From Bacteroidaceae bacterium (GTDB taxonomy: Bacteria; Bacteroidota; Bacteroidia; Bacteroidales; Bacteroidaceae): a stretch of DNA of 51,288 nt. Below the pieces are notes generated by a model. That model worked only from the letters and a program-made list of their open reading frames with translations. It was not told where the DNA came from and did no database searches. Location: positions 1 through 51,288 of the forward strand of contig JAFYMP010000075.1 in assembly GCA_017556585.1 (NCBI GenBank), in the 5' to 3' direction. This document shows positions 18,323 through 27,059 of the stretch, one piece after another (the first letter of the stretch is position 1; each line of letters opens with the position of its first letter). The translations under genes and the position numbers were made by a program.

Positions 18323-19794
18323 TATACTCTTTTTACTACTTCAATCAGATAATCCCATACTTTTTGTACAGTTGGAATATAACAACGCTCGTCAGGTGAG
18401 TGTGGGCTAACCAATGTAGGTCCACATGAAATCATATCCCAATTTGGGTATGCTCCACTAAGAATACCGCACTCTAAACCTGCATGAACAGCCATAACGT
18501 GAGGTTCTTTTCCAAACATATCGCAATATGTCTGTTTCATTAGCTTAAGAATCTCTGAATCTGCATTCGGTGCCCATCCTGAATAACCTCCATCAAAGTC
18601 AACTTTGATGTTTGCAAGTGCGAATAGGTTATTTATCTTTAAAGCAAGTAGGTCTTTCGCACTATCTACCGAGCTTCTCATCAGACATTTAACAGAAAAT
18701 TCGCCTTTATAGATATTTACTATAGCTAAATTATTGGATGTCTCTACAAGTCCCGGCATCTGGTCACTCATTCTCTCTACGCCATCGGGGCAAGCAAGTA
18801 TAGATTGCATATATCTTATAGCTGTAGCTTCTTCTACGTATAGACATTCATCAGGGTCGCAAACTTCTCCCTCTTTGCAAACGTATGGTTCAAACAGATA
18901 ATTACAATTTGGATCTGTAACCATATATTCGTTTTTAACCTGAGCAAAAATAGTATCAATAATCTCTTTTGCTTTTTCTACTTTGTCTGCCGGAACATAT
19001 ACAGTAGCAAAACATTCTCTTGGAATGGCATTGCGAAGTGTACCTCCTTCCATATCCAAAAGTTTTACATCGGCCTCAGTAAGCAGTGAGTAGAGAATTC
19101 TGGCTGCAACTTTATTGGCGTTAGCTCTGCATTTGTTAATCTCTATACCAGAATGGCCACCAGAGAAACCTTTTACTGCCAATGAGTAGCATAGATGGTT
19201 TTCAGGCATTGGTTTGCGCTGATATTCGTCGTATGCAGTAGCATCAAGGCCTCCTGCGCATCCTATGCATAGTTCTCCCTCCTCTTCAGAATCCAGGTTT
19301 ATAAGGATTTCGCCTTTTAAGATACCCGGCTCTAATAACATTGCACCGGTCATGCCGGTCTCTTCGTCGTATGTTGCAAGCAGTTCTAATGGACCGTGCT
19401 GAATATCTTTAGATTCCAACATAGCCATACCAAGTGCAAGACCTAAACCATTGTCTGCTCCTAGTGTTGTTCCTTTTGCTTTTAACCAATCTCCATCAAC
19501 GTATGTTTCTATTGGGTCGTTTTCAAAATCATGAACTGTATCTGCATTCTTCTGAGGTACCATATCCATGTGACCCTGGAAAACAATTCCTTTTTTGTTT
19601 TCATATCCCGGAGTGGCCGGAACACGCATTATAACATTGCCTGTTTTATCTGTAAATGCTTCTATGTTGCGTTCTTTTGCCCAATCCAAAAGGAATTCAC
19701 GTACTTTTTCTTCGTGTTTAGAAGGACGTGGAACTCTGGTTAAAAGGTAGAAATTTTCCCATACCTTTGATGGTTGTAAATCTTTAATAGTCAT
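18322..19794 (-). CDS. pepD: Aminoacyl-histidine dipeptidase-like M20 peptidase (PepD)
   Basis: A cytosolic metallopeptidase of the M20 family that cleaves dipeptides such as Xaa-His. Metal and catalytic motifs are visible: FQGHMDMVPQ (His, catalytic Asp), LGADNGLGLALG (bridging Asp), TYDEETGMTGA (catalytic Glu-Glu), LINLDSEEEGELCIGCAGG and the C-terminal SPHSPDERC His region. GFSGGHSGIEI is the dimerisation-domain motif. 490 residues, standard for PepD. It lies 26 bases downstream of pyrD and is coupled to the MFS gene by TAATG. Confidence 0.94.
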   Translation of the reverse strand: MTIKDLQPSKVWENFYLLTRVPRPSKHEEKVREFLLDWAKERNIEAFTDKTGNVIMRVPATPGYENKKGIVFQGHMDMVPQKNADTVHDFENDPIETYVDGDWLKAKGTTLGADNGLGLALGMAMLESKDIQHGPLELLATYDEETGMTGAMLLEPGILKGEILINLDSEEEGELCIGCAGGLDATAYDEYQRKPMPENHLCYSLAVKGFSGGHSGIEINKCRANANKVAARILYSLLTEADVKLLDMEGGTLRNAIPRECFATVYVPADKVEKAKEIIDTIFAQVKNEYMVTDPNCNYLFEPYVCKEGEVCDPDECLYVEEATAIRYMQSILACPDGVERMSDQMPGLVETSNNLAIVNIYKGEFSVKCLMRSSVDSAKDLLALKINNLFALANIKVDFDGGYSGWAPNADSEILKLMKQTYCDMFGKEPHVMAVHAGLECGILSGAYPNWDMISCGPTLVSPHSPDERCYIPTVQKVWDYLIEVVKRV

Positions 19795-19820
19795 AATCTA
19801 TAATTCAGTCAGTTAATTAG

Positions 19821-20732
19821 TTATACTTCTAAAGCGCCTATAAGATCCTTTACAGATGGTATGTTATGGCGATTCAGATAATCTGCAATTCCATCTACTA
19901 TTTTGCTACAAACAGCAGGATCTATAAAGTTGGCAGTTCCTACTTCTATTGCGGTTGCACCTGCCAGAAGGAATTCAATGGCATCTGCAGCTGTCATAAT
20001 ACCGCCAATACCTACAATTGGAATCTTTACGGCTTTGTATGTTTGCCAAACCATTCGTAGAGCAATAGGTTTTACAGCCGGACCACTTAAGCCACCTGTA
20101 ATGGTTGAAAGAACAGGTTTGCGTCTTTCGCTGTCTATGGCCATACCAAGTAATGTGTTGATAAGTGATACACTATCAGCGCCTTGTGCTTCAACTGCCT
20201 TTGCAATTTCTGTGATATCTGTTACGTTTGGAGATAATTTAACTATCAACGTCTTATCATAAACTCTTCTTACTGCTTTTACTACTTCCGATGCTCCTTG
20301 TGTTGTTACACCAAAAGCCATACCTCCCTGTTTTACATTTGGGCACGATATGTTAAGCTCTATAGCAGGTATTTTGTCAAGATGATTTATGATTTCTGCA
20401 GTTTGAACATAATCATCTATGCAAGATCCCGATACGTTTACTATTATATTTGTATCTATATCTTTAATAGTAGGATATATGTTTTCTACAAAATAATCAA
20501 CTCCTTTATTTTGCAATCCTACTGCATTCAGCATACCTGATGGTGTTTCTGCCATACGTGGATATGGATTACCTTCTCTACGATGCAGGGTGGTACCCTT
20601 TACAAGAATTCCTCCTAATTTTGCTATATCAAAGAAATCGGCATATTCTGTTCCATAACCAAATGTACCGGAAGCTGTCATTACCGGATTCTTTAATTGC
20701 AAATTACCAATATTGGTTTTTAATTGTTCCAT
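19821..20732 (-). CDS. pyrD: Dihydroorotate dehydrogenase PyrD (class 1B)
   Basis: Oxidises dihydroorotate to orotate in pyrimidine biosynthesis. 303 residues with the class 1B pattern: [30 protein letters not shown], and the active-site Cys in [10 protein letters not shown]. The FMN phosphate-binding parts are [21 protein letters not shown]. Class 1B enzymes pass electrons to PyrK, and pyrK lies directly upstream with a 13-base overlap. This confirms the heterotetrameric NAD-dependent form. Confidence 0.97.
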   Translation of the reverse strand: MEQLKTNIGNLQLKNPVMTASGTFGYGTEYADFFDIAKLGGILVKGTTLHRREGNPYPRMAETPSGMLNAVGLQNKGVDYFVENIYPTIKDIDTNIIVNVSGSCIDDYVQTAEIINHLDKIPAIELNISCPNVKQGGMAFGVTTQGASEVVKAVRRVYDKTLIVKLSPNVTDITEIAKAVEAQGADSVSLINTLLGMAIDSERRKPVLSTITGGLSGPAVKPIALRMVWQTYKAVKIPIVGIGGIMTAADAIEFLLAGATAIEVGTANFIDPAVCSKIVDGIADYLNRHNIPSVKDLIGALEV

Positions 20733-21493
20733 AATAATTTATCTATTGAAAATACCGGTCCTTCTTTACATACACATACATTACCCTCTTCTGTATTCTC
20801 TACACAACACAGACATGCGCCTATTCCACATGCCATTTTATGTTCTAAAGATACTTCGCATGCAATTTCGTGTTCTTTAGCCCAAGCAGCTACAGCTTTT
20901 AGCATTGGTGTTGGACCGCACGCAAAAATTTTATCATAATTATCGCCGTCAATCAAAAGTGAATGGTTTGTTACAAAACCTTTTTCACCTAAAGATGCGT
21001 CTTCTGTAGTAACATATACTTTTCCTACAGCTTCAAAACTCTCTAATCTTAACAAGTGTTCTTTAGAACGTCCTCCAAATAGGAATGTAGGTGTTATACC
21101 TCTTGATTTCAGTTCTTTACCCAAATGTAAAAGTGGTGCTACACCTACACCGCCACCTATTAATAAAGGTGATTGTGTTGTACCTGCGTATCCAAAACCA
21201 TTACCTAATGGAAGCAATACATTTAAAGAATCTCCTTTCTTTAGATTTGCAAGTTCCTTTGTACCTTCGCCTACTATCTGAATAAGAAATTCTACAGTGT
21301 TAGTGGTTTTATCTACATTATGTATAGATATTGGGCGGCGCAGCAGTACTTTGGCTTTATCTACCTGTAGCTCTGCAAATTGTCCCGCAATCATTTCCGG
21401 CAGTGGCTCTGAATGGGTAAGAGTTAACAGTGTTGCGCTGTTACCAACCATTACATTATCCACTACTATCAAGTCTAATTGATACTTTTTCAT
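20720..21493 (-). CDS. pyrK: Dihydroorotate dehydrogenase electron-transfer subunit PyrK
   Basis: FAD and [2Fe-2S] subunit that carries electrons from PyrD to NAD. The FAD-binding motif is [10 protein letters not shown], the NAD site is [12 protein letters not shown], and four Cys ligands are in [10 protein letters not shown] followed by [10 protein letters not shown]. 257 residues. It heads the minus-strand run pyrK-pyrD-pepD-MFS. A TAACTTTA box on the minus strand about 30 bases upstream is a possible -7 element. Confidence 0.95.
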   Translation of the reverse strand: MKKYQLDLIVVDNVMVGNSATLLTLTHSEPLPEMIAGQFAELQVDKAKVLLRRPISIHNVDKTTNTVEFLIQIVGEGTKELANLKKGDSLNVLLPLGNGFGYAGTTQSPLLIGGGVGVAPLLHLGKELKSRGITPTFLFGGRSKEHLLRLESFEAVGKVYVTTEDASLGEKGFVTNHSLLIDGDNYDKIFACGPTPMLKAVAAWAKEHEIACEVSLEHKMACGIGACLCCVENTEEGNVCVCKEGPVFSIDKLLWNN

Positions 21494-21536
21494 CTCCTTA
21501 TTTATTTATGGCATAAAGTTACAACAATTTATTGTG

Positions 21537-21572
21537 TAAAAAAATAGGCCAACATTGAAGTTGACCTATTTT
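21537..21572 (-). terminator. Terminator of the BspA-like gene
   Basis: 13-bp stem (21541-21553 with 21560-21572; one T.G pair on the minus strand) around a 6-base loop, followed on the minus strand by seven T. It separates the LRR gene from pyrK. Confidence 0.8.
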
Positions 21573-21591
21573 ATTATATACTGTTATTGGT

Positions 21592-22551
21592 TTAATACTC
21601 ACCACCGAACATAACCTTGAACAATCTGTGTTCACGTTCTTCCATATTCTTGAAATCCTGCCATTCCAAAGTTCTACGATAGTGGAATGAACTACCGGTT
21701 GGTACATACACTACACACTTATCATATATGGTAGAATCAAATACTTTTGGACTGTTGTGAGGAGGGAATACGTTTGCAGAGAATATTTCTTTTAAGTTAG
21801 GACAATTAGCAAATGCTTCCTTACCTATAATTCTAACATTGCTGCCTAATGCTACAGTCTTTAAGTTTGTGCAATTCTTAAATGCGTAGTCACTCAATGC
21901 TGTAACGTTATCGCCTATCTTAACAACTTCAAGATCATGGTTGTCTTTAAATGCTTCTGTACAAATAAATGAAACCTCTTCCGGCAAAATATACACTTTG
22001 TCTTTCTTCTTTGCAGGATAATTGATAATCATTCTTGAATCCTTGCTATACAAAACGCCTTCTACGTCCTTGTAGGTCTGGTTGTTAGGGTTAACTGTAA
22101 TGCGCTCTAATTCAATACATTCGCTAAACGCATCAATGTTGATTCTTAGTACTGAATAAGGTATTGATATACTTCTCAAACTGGTGCTATGGCAGAATGC
22201 ATGTTGATCTATTTCCATTACACGGAATACAAATTCATCATTTTCACCTACTGTAACAAACGAAGGTATTTCAATATCTCCTTTGTAATTACTTTGAGTT
22301 TCGTAACTGGTTCTGCCGTTACTTCTATCCCAAGTGAGCGATACGTTACCAAAGTTATCTAAAATTCTATAATACAAAGTGGTACCATTGCTATATTTGG
22401 CTGTGATAATACCGTCATTGATTTCTGATGAAACCTGTTTTACCATCATTGTTTGCCATACTTCGCCTGGATTAGCTTTTGTAACCTTTGTGGTTTTGCA
22501 ACCTGTTAATATAAGCAAAACCGATACTAATAACAAAATGGACTTTTTCAT
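21592..22551 (-). CDS. BspA-type leucine-rich-repeat lipoprotein
   Basis: A predicted cell-surface lipoprotein. An SPII signal ends at Cys18 (ILTGC, from ATG 22551; ATG 22557 gives two more residues). Residues about 100-280 contain LRR_5/BspA repeats, recognisable as repeated I-x-x-x-A-F-x-x-C-x-x-L-x-x-I/V: AFCHSTSLRSISIP, AFSECIELERITV, AFKDNHDLEVVKIG, AFKNCTNLKTVALG, AFANCPNLKEI. The N-terminal 80 residues are unassigned. Such repeats mediate binding in Bacteroidetes surface proteins; the partner is unknown. It is monocistronic, with its own terminator. Confidence 0.88.
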   Translation of the reverse strand: MKKSILLLVSVLLILTGCKTTKVTKANPGEVWQTMMVKQVSSEINDGIITAKYSNGTTLYYRILDNFGNVSLTWDRSNGRTSYETQSNYKGDIEIPSFVTVGENDEFVFRVMEIDQHAFCHSTSLRSISIPYSVLRINIDAFSECIELERITVNPNNQTYKDVEGVLYSKDSRMIINYPAKKKDKVYILPEEVSFICTEAFKDNHDLEVVKIGDNVTALSDYAFKNCTNLKTVALGSNVRIIGKEAFANCPNLKEIFSANVFPPHNSPKVFDSTIYDKCVVYVPTGSSFHYRRTLEWQDFKNMEEREHRLFKVMFGGEY

Positions 22552-22688
22552 AAACATGTACTTTTAGTTAATCTCATATTATATATATCACAATGTTCAA
22601 AAAGATAAATCTGATGATTATTTTTTTTGAACAAAGATTGATACACAAAAATAACGTTTTTTTACAACAAACAATAGTTTATGACAAA

Positions 22689-23153
22689 TTATTTATTGTT
22701 TTCTGAAAATTTTTCAAAAGTGCCATCTTCAAAGAAAACTACAATTTCTTTGATTTTTTTGTTGTTGAAATTAGAGGTTAAATTAAGTATATTCTTCTTA
22801 TTATCAGTTTTTTGCTTTGAATTTTTAGGGCTGTTTTGCCTGTCGAGATTTGAATTTTTGATCTCGTTTCGTACTTCGTTCTGAAAAAAACGATTCTCAT
22901 CATTCTCAAACAGTGGATAATCGGTAATTTGAGATTGATTTGTAAAAGCAGCTCCTTCTCCTTTAAGCAACCATTTAATATCTACGCTTGGAAAGGTTTC
23001 GTATATAGAGGTGATAATTTTAAGGCTGGGCTCATTTCTACCGCTCATTATATGTTGTATGGTAGTTCTGCTGGCACCTATGGCAGATGCAAACTGTGTA
23101 GGTGTCATGTTTAATTGATTCATAAGTTCTAAAAGACGTTCTCTCATATCCAT
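22689..23153 (-). CDS. XRE-family helix-turn-helix regulator
   Basis: A small DNA-binding protein. Residues about 4-65 form a Cro/C1-type HTH: MTPTQFASAIGASRTTIQHI (two helices and the turn), then MSGRNEPSLKIITSIYETFP and KWLLKGEG, typical of Bacteroidetes XRE proteins. The remaining 90 residues are polar and low-complexity (Asn/Lys-rich) and end in a short beta segment (IVVFFEDGTFEKF). Its promoter overlaps a small palindrome (23199-23209), which suggests autoregulation. The gene stands alone beside a 620-base AT-rich non-coding region. Confidence 0.85.
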   Translation of the reverse strand: MDMRERLLELMNQLNMTPTQFASAIGASRTTIQHIMSGRNEPSLKIITSIYETFPSVDIKWLLKGEGAAFTNQSQITDYPLFENDENRFFQNEVRNEIKNSNLDRQNSPKNSKQKTDNKKNILNLTSNFNNKKIKEIVVFFEDGTFEKFSENNK

Positions 23154-23686
23154 TTTTGTATAAATTTTGAGTAGTTGTTACAAAAGTAAACAAAAATATT
23201 GTGATACAAAAATATTATTTCGATACAATTGTGTGTGGTACAGATGTAATAAAAACAAAAGTAACATTCAGGAATATTGCTTTATCCTGTTTGTGTAAAC
23301 AATGTGCAAAAAACAATGTTAGAATTTACTTTGGTAAAAGTACTTAAATAACTGATTATAAATAAAGTAATCTTTAAAATATCTCGATTCATTGACATTT
23401 CTCCTGTCTTTTGCATAACGTAATCCCATTTTTCTAAATTTTAGTACTGAATTTTTCCGTAACTATACTGATGTTTAGTTAATTATGTATGTAGATTGAT
23501 TTTGTATGTTAAAATGCATATAATTATTGTGCGCTAAATGATCTATAATTGGATGTAACTAAATTGATGATGATACAAATGTATTATATGCAGAATTGAA
23601 TACAATTGTAAGCGAAATAATACAAATGTTTGCAAGATTAGTCTGTTAAAAATTCTTAATACACAATGAGGTGTCTATTTGTAGCA
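23154..23686. other. AT-rich intergenic region with repeated ATACAAWTGT motifs
   Basis: About 530 bases without a supportable gene, between the XRE gene and the holA terminator. It contains four copies of a palindrome-like motif ATACAA(A/T)TGT at 23223, 23573, 23600 and 23620; those at 23573 and 23600 extend to full palindromes (ATACAAATGTAT, TACAATTGTA). The last three are spaced 27 and 20 bases apart. Nothing else (RNA gene, transposon end) is recognisable. Confidence 0.5.
23181..23210 (-). promoter_or_regulatory. Promoter of the XRE gene with overlapping palindrome
   Basis: Minus strand TTTG (23207-23210), 18 bases, TACTTTTG (23181-23188). The -33 box lies in TTGTGATACAA (23199-23209), an inverted repeat TTGT-N3-ACAA that could be the repressor's own operator (inference). 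Confidence 0.55.
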
Positions 23687-23723
23687 ACAAAAAAAAGAGT
23701 GGCAAGACTAATTTGCCACTCTT
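23687..23723 (-). terminator. Terminator of holA
   Basis: 11-bp perfect stem (23695-23705 with 23713-23723), 7-base loop, then eight T on the minus strand. Located 51 bases after the holA stop. Confidence 0.85.
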
Positions 23724-23773
23724 ACTAGAACTCTACTCGCTGAGAATTGAATATTTTGAGTTAACCTCAATAC

Positions 23774-24817
23774 TTAGTGCAAAATCTTAAATAATAGTTC
23801 TCGTAATAAACCATCCGTAGTATTGCCTGAATTTTCCACACCTTTTGATTTTGCATCATATTCTCTTATATAGCCTATTATCTCCAATACTTGTCTGGCT
23901 GTGTAGTTTTTCATTCCAATCATATAATCTTTAACACCCCAGCTGTTTTTTAATCCTAAAAACTCTGCTACCCCCTGTTCTGTTTTATTGGGGGCGTAAA
24001 AAGCAAGCATTAAATTTGAATAATAGCCAAATATAGTGGCTGTAATCATCTGTATAGGATAGTTTTTGGAATTATTCTCATAGTATGTAGCTATTTTATT
24101 GGCTTTGAGTATATCTTTGCTTATAAGTGCGCGTTGAAATTCAAATACATTATACTCCTTGCTGATACCTACATTCTGTTCTACTAAATCGGGGGTTATC
24201 TCTTTGCCTGAACCTCCTGATGCAACATTGAGTTTATCTAACTCTGTTATAAGCCTGGAGATATCGGTACCGACAGCCTCTATAATCATAGATGTTGCCC
24301 TGTCTGATATTCTAAGTTGTTTTTCATTTGCATATTCATTTATGTATAAAGGCATCTCATTTTCCTTGATTTTAGCCGATTCAAAGAGTGTACCGCACTG
24401 TTTAATAGCTCCAACAATCTTTTTTCTGCTGTCTAATTTACCGTTTTTGTGGCAGAATACAAGTATGGTTGTTGGTTGTATGTTTTGAAGGTATGAACCT
24501 AAGATTTCCAATGGATCTACACCTCCGCTATGTTCTTTAACCAATGTTTGCGCCTCTTTGACTATAATAACCTGTCTGTTTGCGCCCATAGGATATGCCT
24601 TCGCTCTTTGAACCACTTCGCTCATTGTGGTGTCCGCGCCATACACAACTATCTGGTTAAAATCTCGTTCTTCTTCGCTTAATGCATTCTCTCTTATATA
24701 ATCTGATATGGAGTCTATAAAAAAGGATTCTTCGCCCATCAAATAATAGATGGGGCTATATTTTCCTTGCTTTAATTCGCCCATTATGGTTCTATATGCT
24801 ACGCCTGATGTTGCCAT
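23774..24817 (-). CDS. holA: DNA polymerase III delta subunit HolA
   Basis: Clamp-loader subunit that opens the sliding clamp. 347 residues. The start IMGELKQGKYSPIYYLMGEESFFIDSISDYI is the typical delta N-terminus. VIIVKEAQTL takes the place of the Walker B region, and the C-terminal helical part has NVFEFQRALISKDILKAN and a domain III collar ending in LLRELLFKIL. Divergent from the nuclease-fold gene at 24875; a TAACTTTG box at 24865-24872 (minus) is a likely -7 element. Confidence 0.92.
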   Translation of the reverse strand: MATSGVAYRTIMGELKQGKYSPIYYLMGEESFFIDSISDYIRENALSEEERDFNQIVVYGADTTMSEVVQRAKAYPMGANRQVIIVKEAQTLVKEHSGGVDPLEILGSYLQNIQPTTILVFCHKNGKLDSRKKIVGAIKQCGTLFESAKIKENEMPLYINEYANEKQLRISDRATSMIIEAVGTDISRLITELDKLNVASGGSGKEITPDLVEQNVGISKEYNVFEFQRALISKDILKANKIATYYENNSKNYPIQMITATIFGYYSNLMLAFYAPNKTEQGVAEFLGLKNSWGVKDYMIGMKNYTARQVLEIIGYIREYDAKSKGVENSGNTTDGLLRELLFKILH

Positions 24818-24833
24818 TATAATTCAAAATAAC

Positions 24834-24872
24834 TATCTTCGCACTATTGCTGGATATTATCTTACAAAGTTA
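24834..24872. promoter_or_regulatory. Divergent overlapping -7 boxes of holA and the HSDR_N gene
   Basis: TAACTTTG on the minus strand (24865-24872) faces holA. TATCTTCG on the plus strand (24834-24841, one mismatch) faces the gene at 24875. The two promoters overlap in a 57-base gap. Confidence 0.45.
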
Positions 24873-24874
24873 AA

Positions 24875-25324
24875 ATGGATAAGTTAAATTTACCCGCTTT
24901 TGAGCCAAAAATTTGCGAACAGAATGGCAAAATTTGCATATTCGACACCATTCGCAAGAAATGGGTTGCATTTACTCCGGAAGAGATGGTGCGACAGCAT
25001 TTTGTAAACTATTTGGTTGAGTATAAAATGTATCCAATGTCACATATTGCAAACGAAAGTTCTATAATGGTAGGTAATGTAAAGAAAAGATGTGATTCGG
25101 TTTTGTATAATAAAAGTAGGAAGCCTAAGGTGATAGTGGAATATAAAGCTCCTTCGGTAAAAATAACTAATGATGTTTTTGCTCAAATATCCAGGTACAA
25201 TATTGCTTTAAGGGTTGATTATCTAATAGTTAGTAATGGGATAAACCACTATTGTGTAAAGGTTGATTACGAAACAGGAGGTTATGTTTTTCTAAATGAT
25301 ATTCCCGATTATAATTCTATATAA
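24875..25324 (+). CDS. HSDR_N-domain (PD-(D/E)xK-fold) protein, uncharacterised
   Basis: A 149-residue protein resembling the N-terminal domain of type I restriction HsdR (HSDR_N_2). The nuclease-fold core is visible: R-x-D-S-V-L (KKRCDSVLYN), KPKVIVEYKAP giving the E-x-K pair, and downstream QISRYN (the Q of this family). It is a complete small protein, not a fragment of a restriction gene, and no methylase or specificity gene is nearby. Similar genes sit beside holA in other Bacteroidales as far as I recall. Whether it cleaves DNA is unknown. Confidence 0.8.
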   Translation: MDKLNLPAFEPKICEQNGKICIFDTIRKKWVAFTPEEMVRQHFVNYLVEYKMYPMSHIANESSIMVGNVKKRCDSVLYNKSRKPKVIVEYKAPSVKITNDVFAQISRYNIALRVDYLIVSNGINHYCVKVDYETGGYVFLNDIPDYNSI

Positions 25325-25329
25325 ATAAA

Positions 25330-25362
25330 ATGGGGTGGCACTTTTGTGAAGCGTCACCCCTA
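25330..25362. terminator. Probable bidirectional terminator
   Basis: GGGGTGGC (25332-25339) pairs with GTCACCCC (25353-25360), with one G.T pair and a 13-base loop. Flanking T-runs are poor (ATTTTATTT on the minus strand). It lies between two convergent genes. Confidence 0.5.
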
Positions 25363-25377
25363 TTCTATTATTGATCT

Positions 25378-26202
25378 TTACTCTTTTTCTGCGCTGCTCT
25401 TTTTACTAGCTCTTTTCTTTGGAGCCGGAGCTGCAGCCTGAACCTCTTCTATACCTGCCAATTGTGGGTCGATAATAATACGTCCACAATATTCGCAAAC
25501 GATAATTTTCTTACGTAGGCGGATATCAAGCTGTCTCTGAGGTGGAATCTTGTTAAAGCAGCCACCACAAGCACCACGCTCTACATATACTATACCCAAA
25601 CCATTACGAGTGTTCTTTCTGATGCGTTTGAATGAAAGAAGAAGTCTTGGATCTATTGTGATTTCCAGATTCTTTGATTTTTCACGCAATTTTTCCTCTT
25701 CAAGACGTGTTTCGCTGATAATTTCATCAAGCTCGGTCTTCTTGATTTCCAGTTCCTGTCTTTTCTCTGCAATCAAAGCAAGATTACGTTCCATCTCTTC
25801 GCTTTTTGCATTCATTGAGTTTGTGAATTCGCGTATGCGCTTTTCGTTGAGCTCAATTTCAAGTGATTTGAATTCAATCTCTTTGTTCAAAGCGTCATAT
25901 TCACGATTATTGCGTACATTATCTTGCTGCTCTTTATACTTAGCAATAGTTGCTTTAGATGATTCCATGCTGATTTTGTTTTCACTTACAGCTTTGGTGA
26001 GTTCTGCAATTTCAGCTTTGTTTTTCTCTATACGAGTGCTTAAGCCAACTATTTCATCTTCAAGGTCCTGAACTTCCAGTGGTAATTCACCACGTAGAGT
26101 CTTGATCTTGTCAATTTCTGACAACATAGTCTGTAACTGGTAAAGGGATTTCAGTTTCTCTTCTACTGAAAAATCCGCCGGATCTCTTTTCTCTTTTGCC
26201 AT
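25378..26202 (-). CDS. Coiled-coil protein with C-terminal C4 zinc ribbon (COG1579-like)
   Basis: Residues about 10-185 are strongly coiled coil (heptads of Glu/Lys/Leu such as NRIEKNKAEIAEL). The C-terminal domain has CGGC ... CEYC, a four-Cys zinc ribbon, with PPQRQLDIRLRKKIIVCEYCGRI. A Lys/Ala-rich tail follows. This matches the COG1579 family, proposed nucleic-acid-binding proteins. ATG 26202 is used, because the upstream in-frame start at 26235 lies inside the Nif3 gene. Spacing of 23 bases from Nif3 indicates co-transcription. Confidence 0.88.
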   Translation of the reverse strand: MAKEKRDPADFSVEEKLKSLYQLQTMLSEIDKIKTLRGELPLEVQDLEDEIVGLSTRIEKNKAEIAELTKAVSENKISMESSKATIAKYKEQQDNVRNNREYDALNKEIEFKSLEIELNEKRIREFTNSMNAKSEEMERNLALIAEKRQELEIKKTELDEIISETRLEEEKLREKSKNLEITIDPRLLLSFKRIRKNTRNGLGIVYVERGACGGCFNKIPPQRQLDIRLRKKIIVCEYCGRIIIDPQLAGIEEVQAAAPAPKKRASKKSSAEKE

Positions 26203-26225
26203 AATTAGAATATTTAATATTTCGT

Positions 26226-27005
26226 TTATATCCAATAATTTACAGGGTTGGTCTTAACGTTGGTTTTGACCAGTTTAAGTCCTTTGCAAAGAGTGTTCAG
26301 TTTGTTATATAGAAGTTCTATGGTAAACTGTTCGCTCTCGTAGTGACCCAATTCTGCAAGTTTAATTCTACCATCGTAATCAAACATTCGATGATAGCCA
26401 ATCTCTCCGGTAATAAATATATCTGCGCCCATTGCAACAGCATCCGGTATCAGAAATGCTCCTGAACCACCGCACAGAGCAACTTTTGATATAGATCTGC
26501 CTAATTCTCCATTATGTTTTATGGCAGGAACTTTAAATAGTTCCTGTAGCTGCTTAAGCAGTTGCTGCTCTGAAATGGAATTGGGCAAATCTCCTATAAT
26601 GCCGGCTCCGTTGCCATTGCCTTTGTCTTGCAATGGTTTTGTATTGACCAATCCTAATAAATTTGCTATCTGTTTATTAACCCCTTCTGCTGCATTATCC
26701 AAATTGGTGTGAGCCGAATAGATGGTTATATTGTTTTTGATAGCTTCAATTACACATCTGCCTATGTAATTGGTATTAGTGATTGATTTTAAGGGGCTAA
26801 ACAATAGCGGATGATGTGAAATAATGAGATTGCAACCGGTAGCAATAGCCTCTTTTACCACTGCTTCGGTTACGTCTAAACACAATAAAGCCCCTGTAGC
26901 TTCCGTCTCTGTTAATCCTACCTGCAAGCCTGAATTATCAAAATCATCTTGCAGTGGCAGAGGCGCGAATCCTTCAAGGGCATCAATTATTTTCCCTATT
27001 GTCAT
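26226..27005 (-). CDS. Nif3-like dinuclear metal centre protein
   Basis: A member of the NIF3/YbgI/DUF34 family, whose biochemical role is unsettled (a GTP cyclohydrolase I-like fold). It shows DFDNSGLQVG near the N-terminus, ISHHPLLFSPLKSI with the metal-binding His pair, YSAHTNLDNAAEGVN with His/Asp ligands, and the C-terminal ITGEIGYHRMF and LGHYESEQF with His and Glu. 259 residues, the short form without the PII-like insert. ATG 27005 is taken instead of the GTG one codon upstream. Probable operon with the zinc-ribbon gene. Confidence 0.9.
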   Translation of the reverse strand: MTIGKIIDALEGFAPLPLQDDFDNSGLQVGLTETEATGALLCLDVTEAVVKEAIATGCNLIISHHPLLFSPLKSITNTNYIGRCVIEAIKNNITIYSAHTNLDNAAEGVNKQIANLLGLVNTKPLQDKGNGNGAGIIGDLPNSISEQQLLKQLQELFKVPAIKHNGELGRSISKVALCGGSGAFLIPDAVAMGADIFITGEIGYHRMFDYDGRIKLAELGHYESEQFTIELLYNKLNTLCKGLKLVKTNVKTNPVNYWI

Positions 27006-27029
27006 CACCTATTCCGAATGATTTCTCTG

Positions 27030-27037
27030 CAAAAGTA
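27030..27037 (-). promoter_or_regulatory. -7 element of the Nif3 gene
   Basis: TACTTTTG on the minus strand, 24 bases before ATG 27005; exact TAnnTTTG. Confidence 0.5.
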
Positions 27038-27059
27038 CAATAAATTCTCAAATTATCAA

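Noticed and set aside
22680..23700. CRISPR array in the AT-rich gap
   Set aside because: Motif copies are 10-12 bases, irregularly spaced and palindromic; no regular spacers or cas genes.
24875..25324. Restriction-modification locus
   Set aside because: Only an isolated HSDR_N-fold protein is present; no helicase, methylase or specificity gene is nearby.
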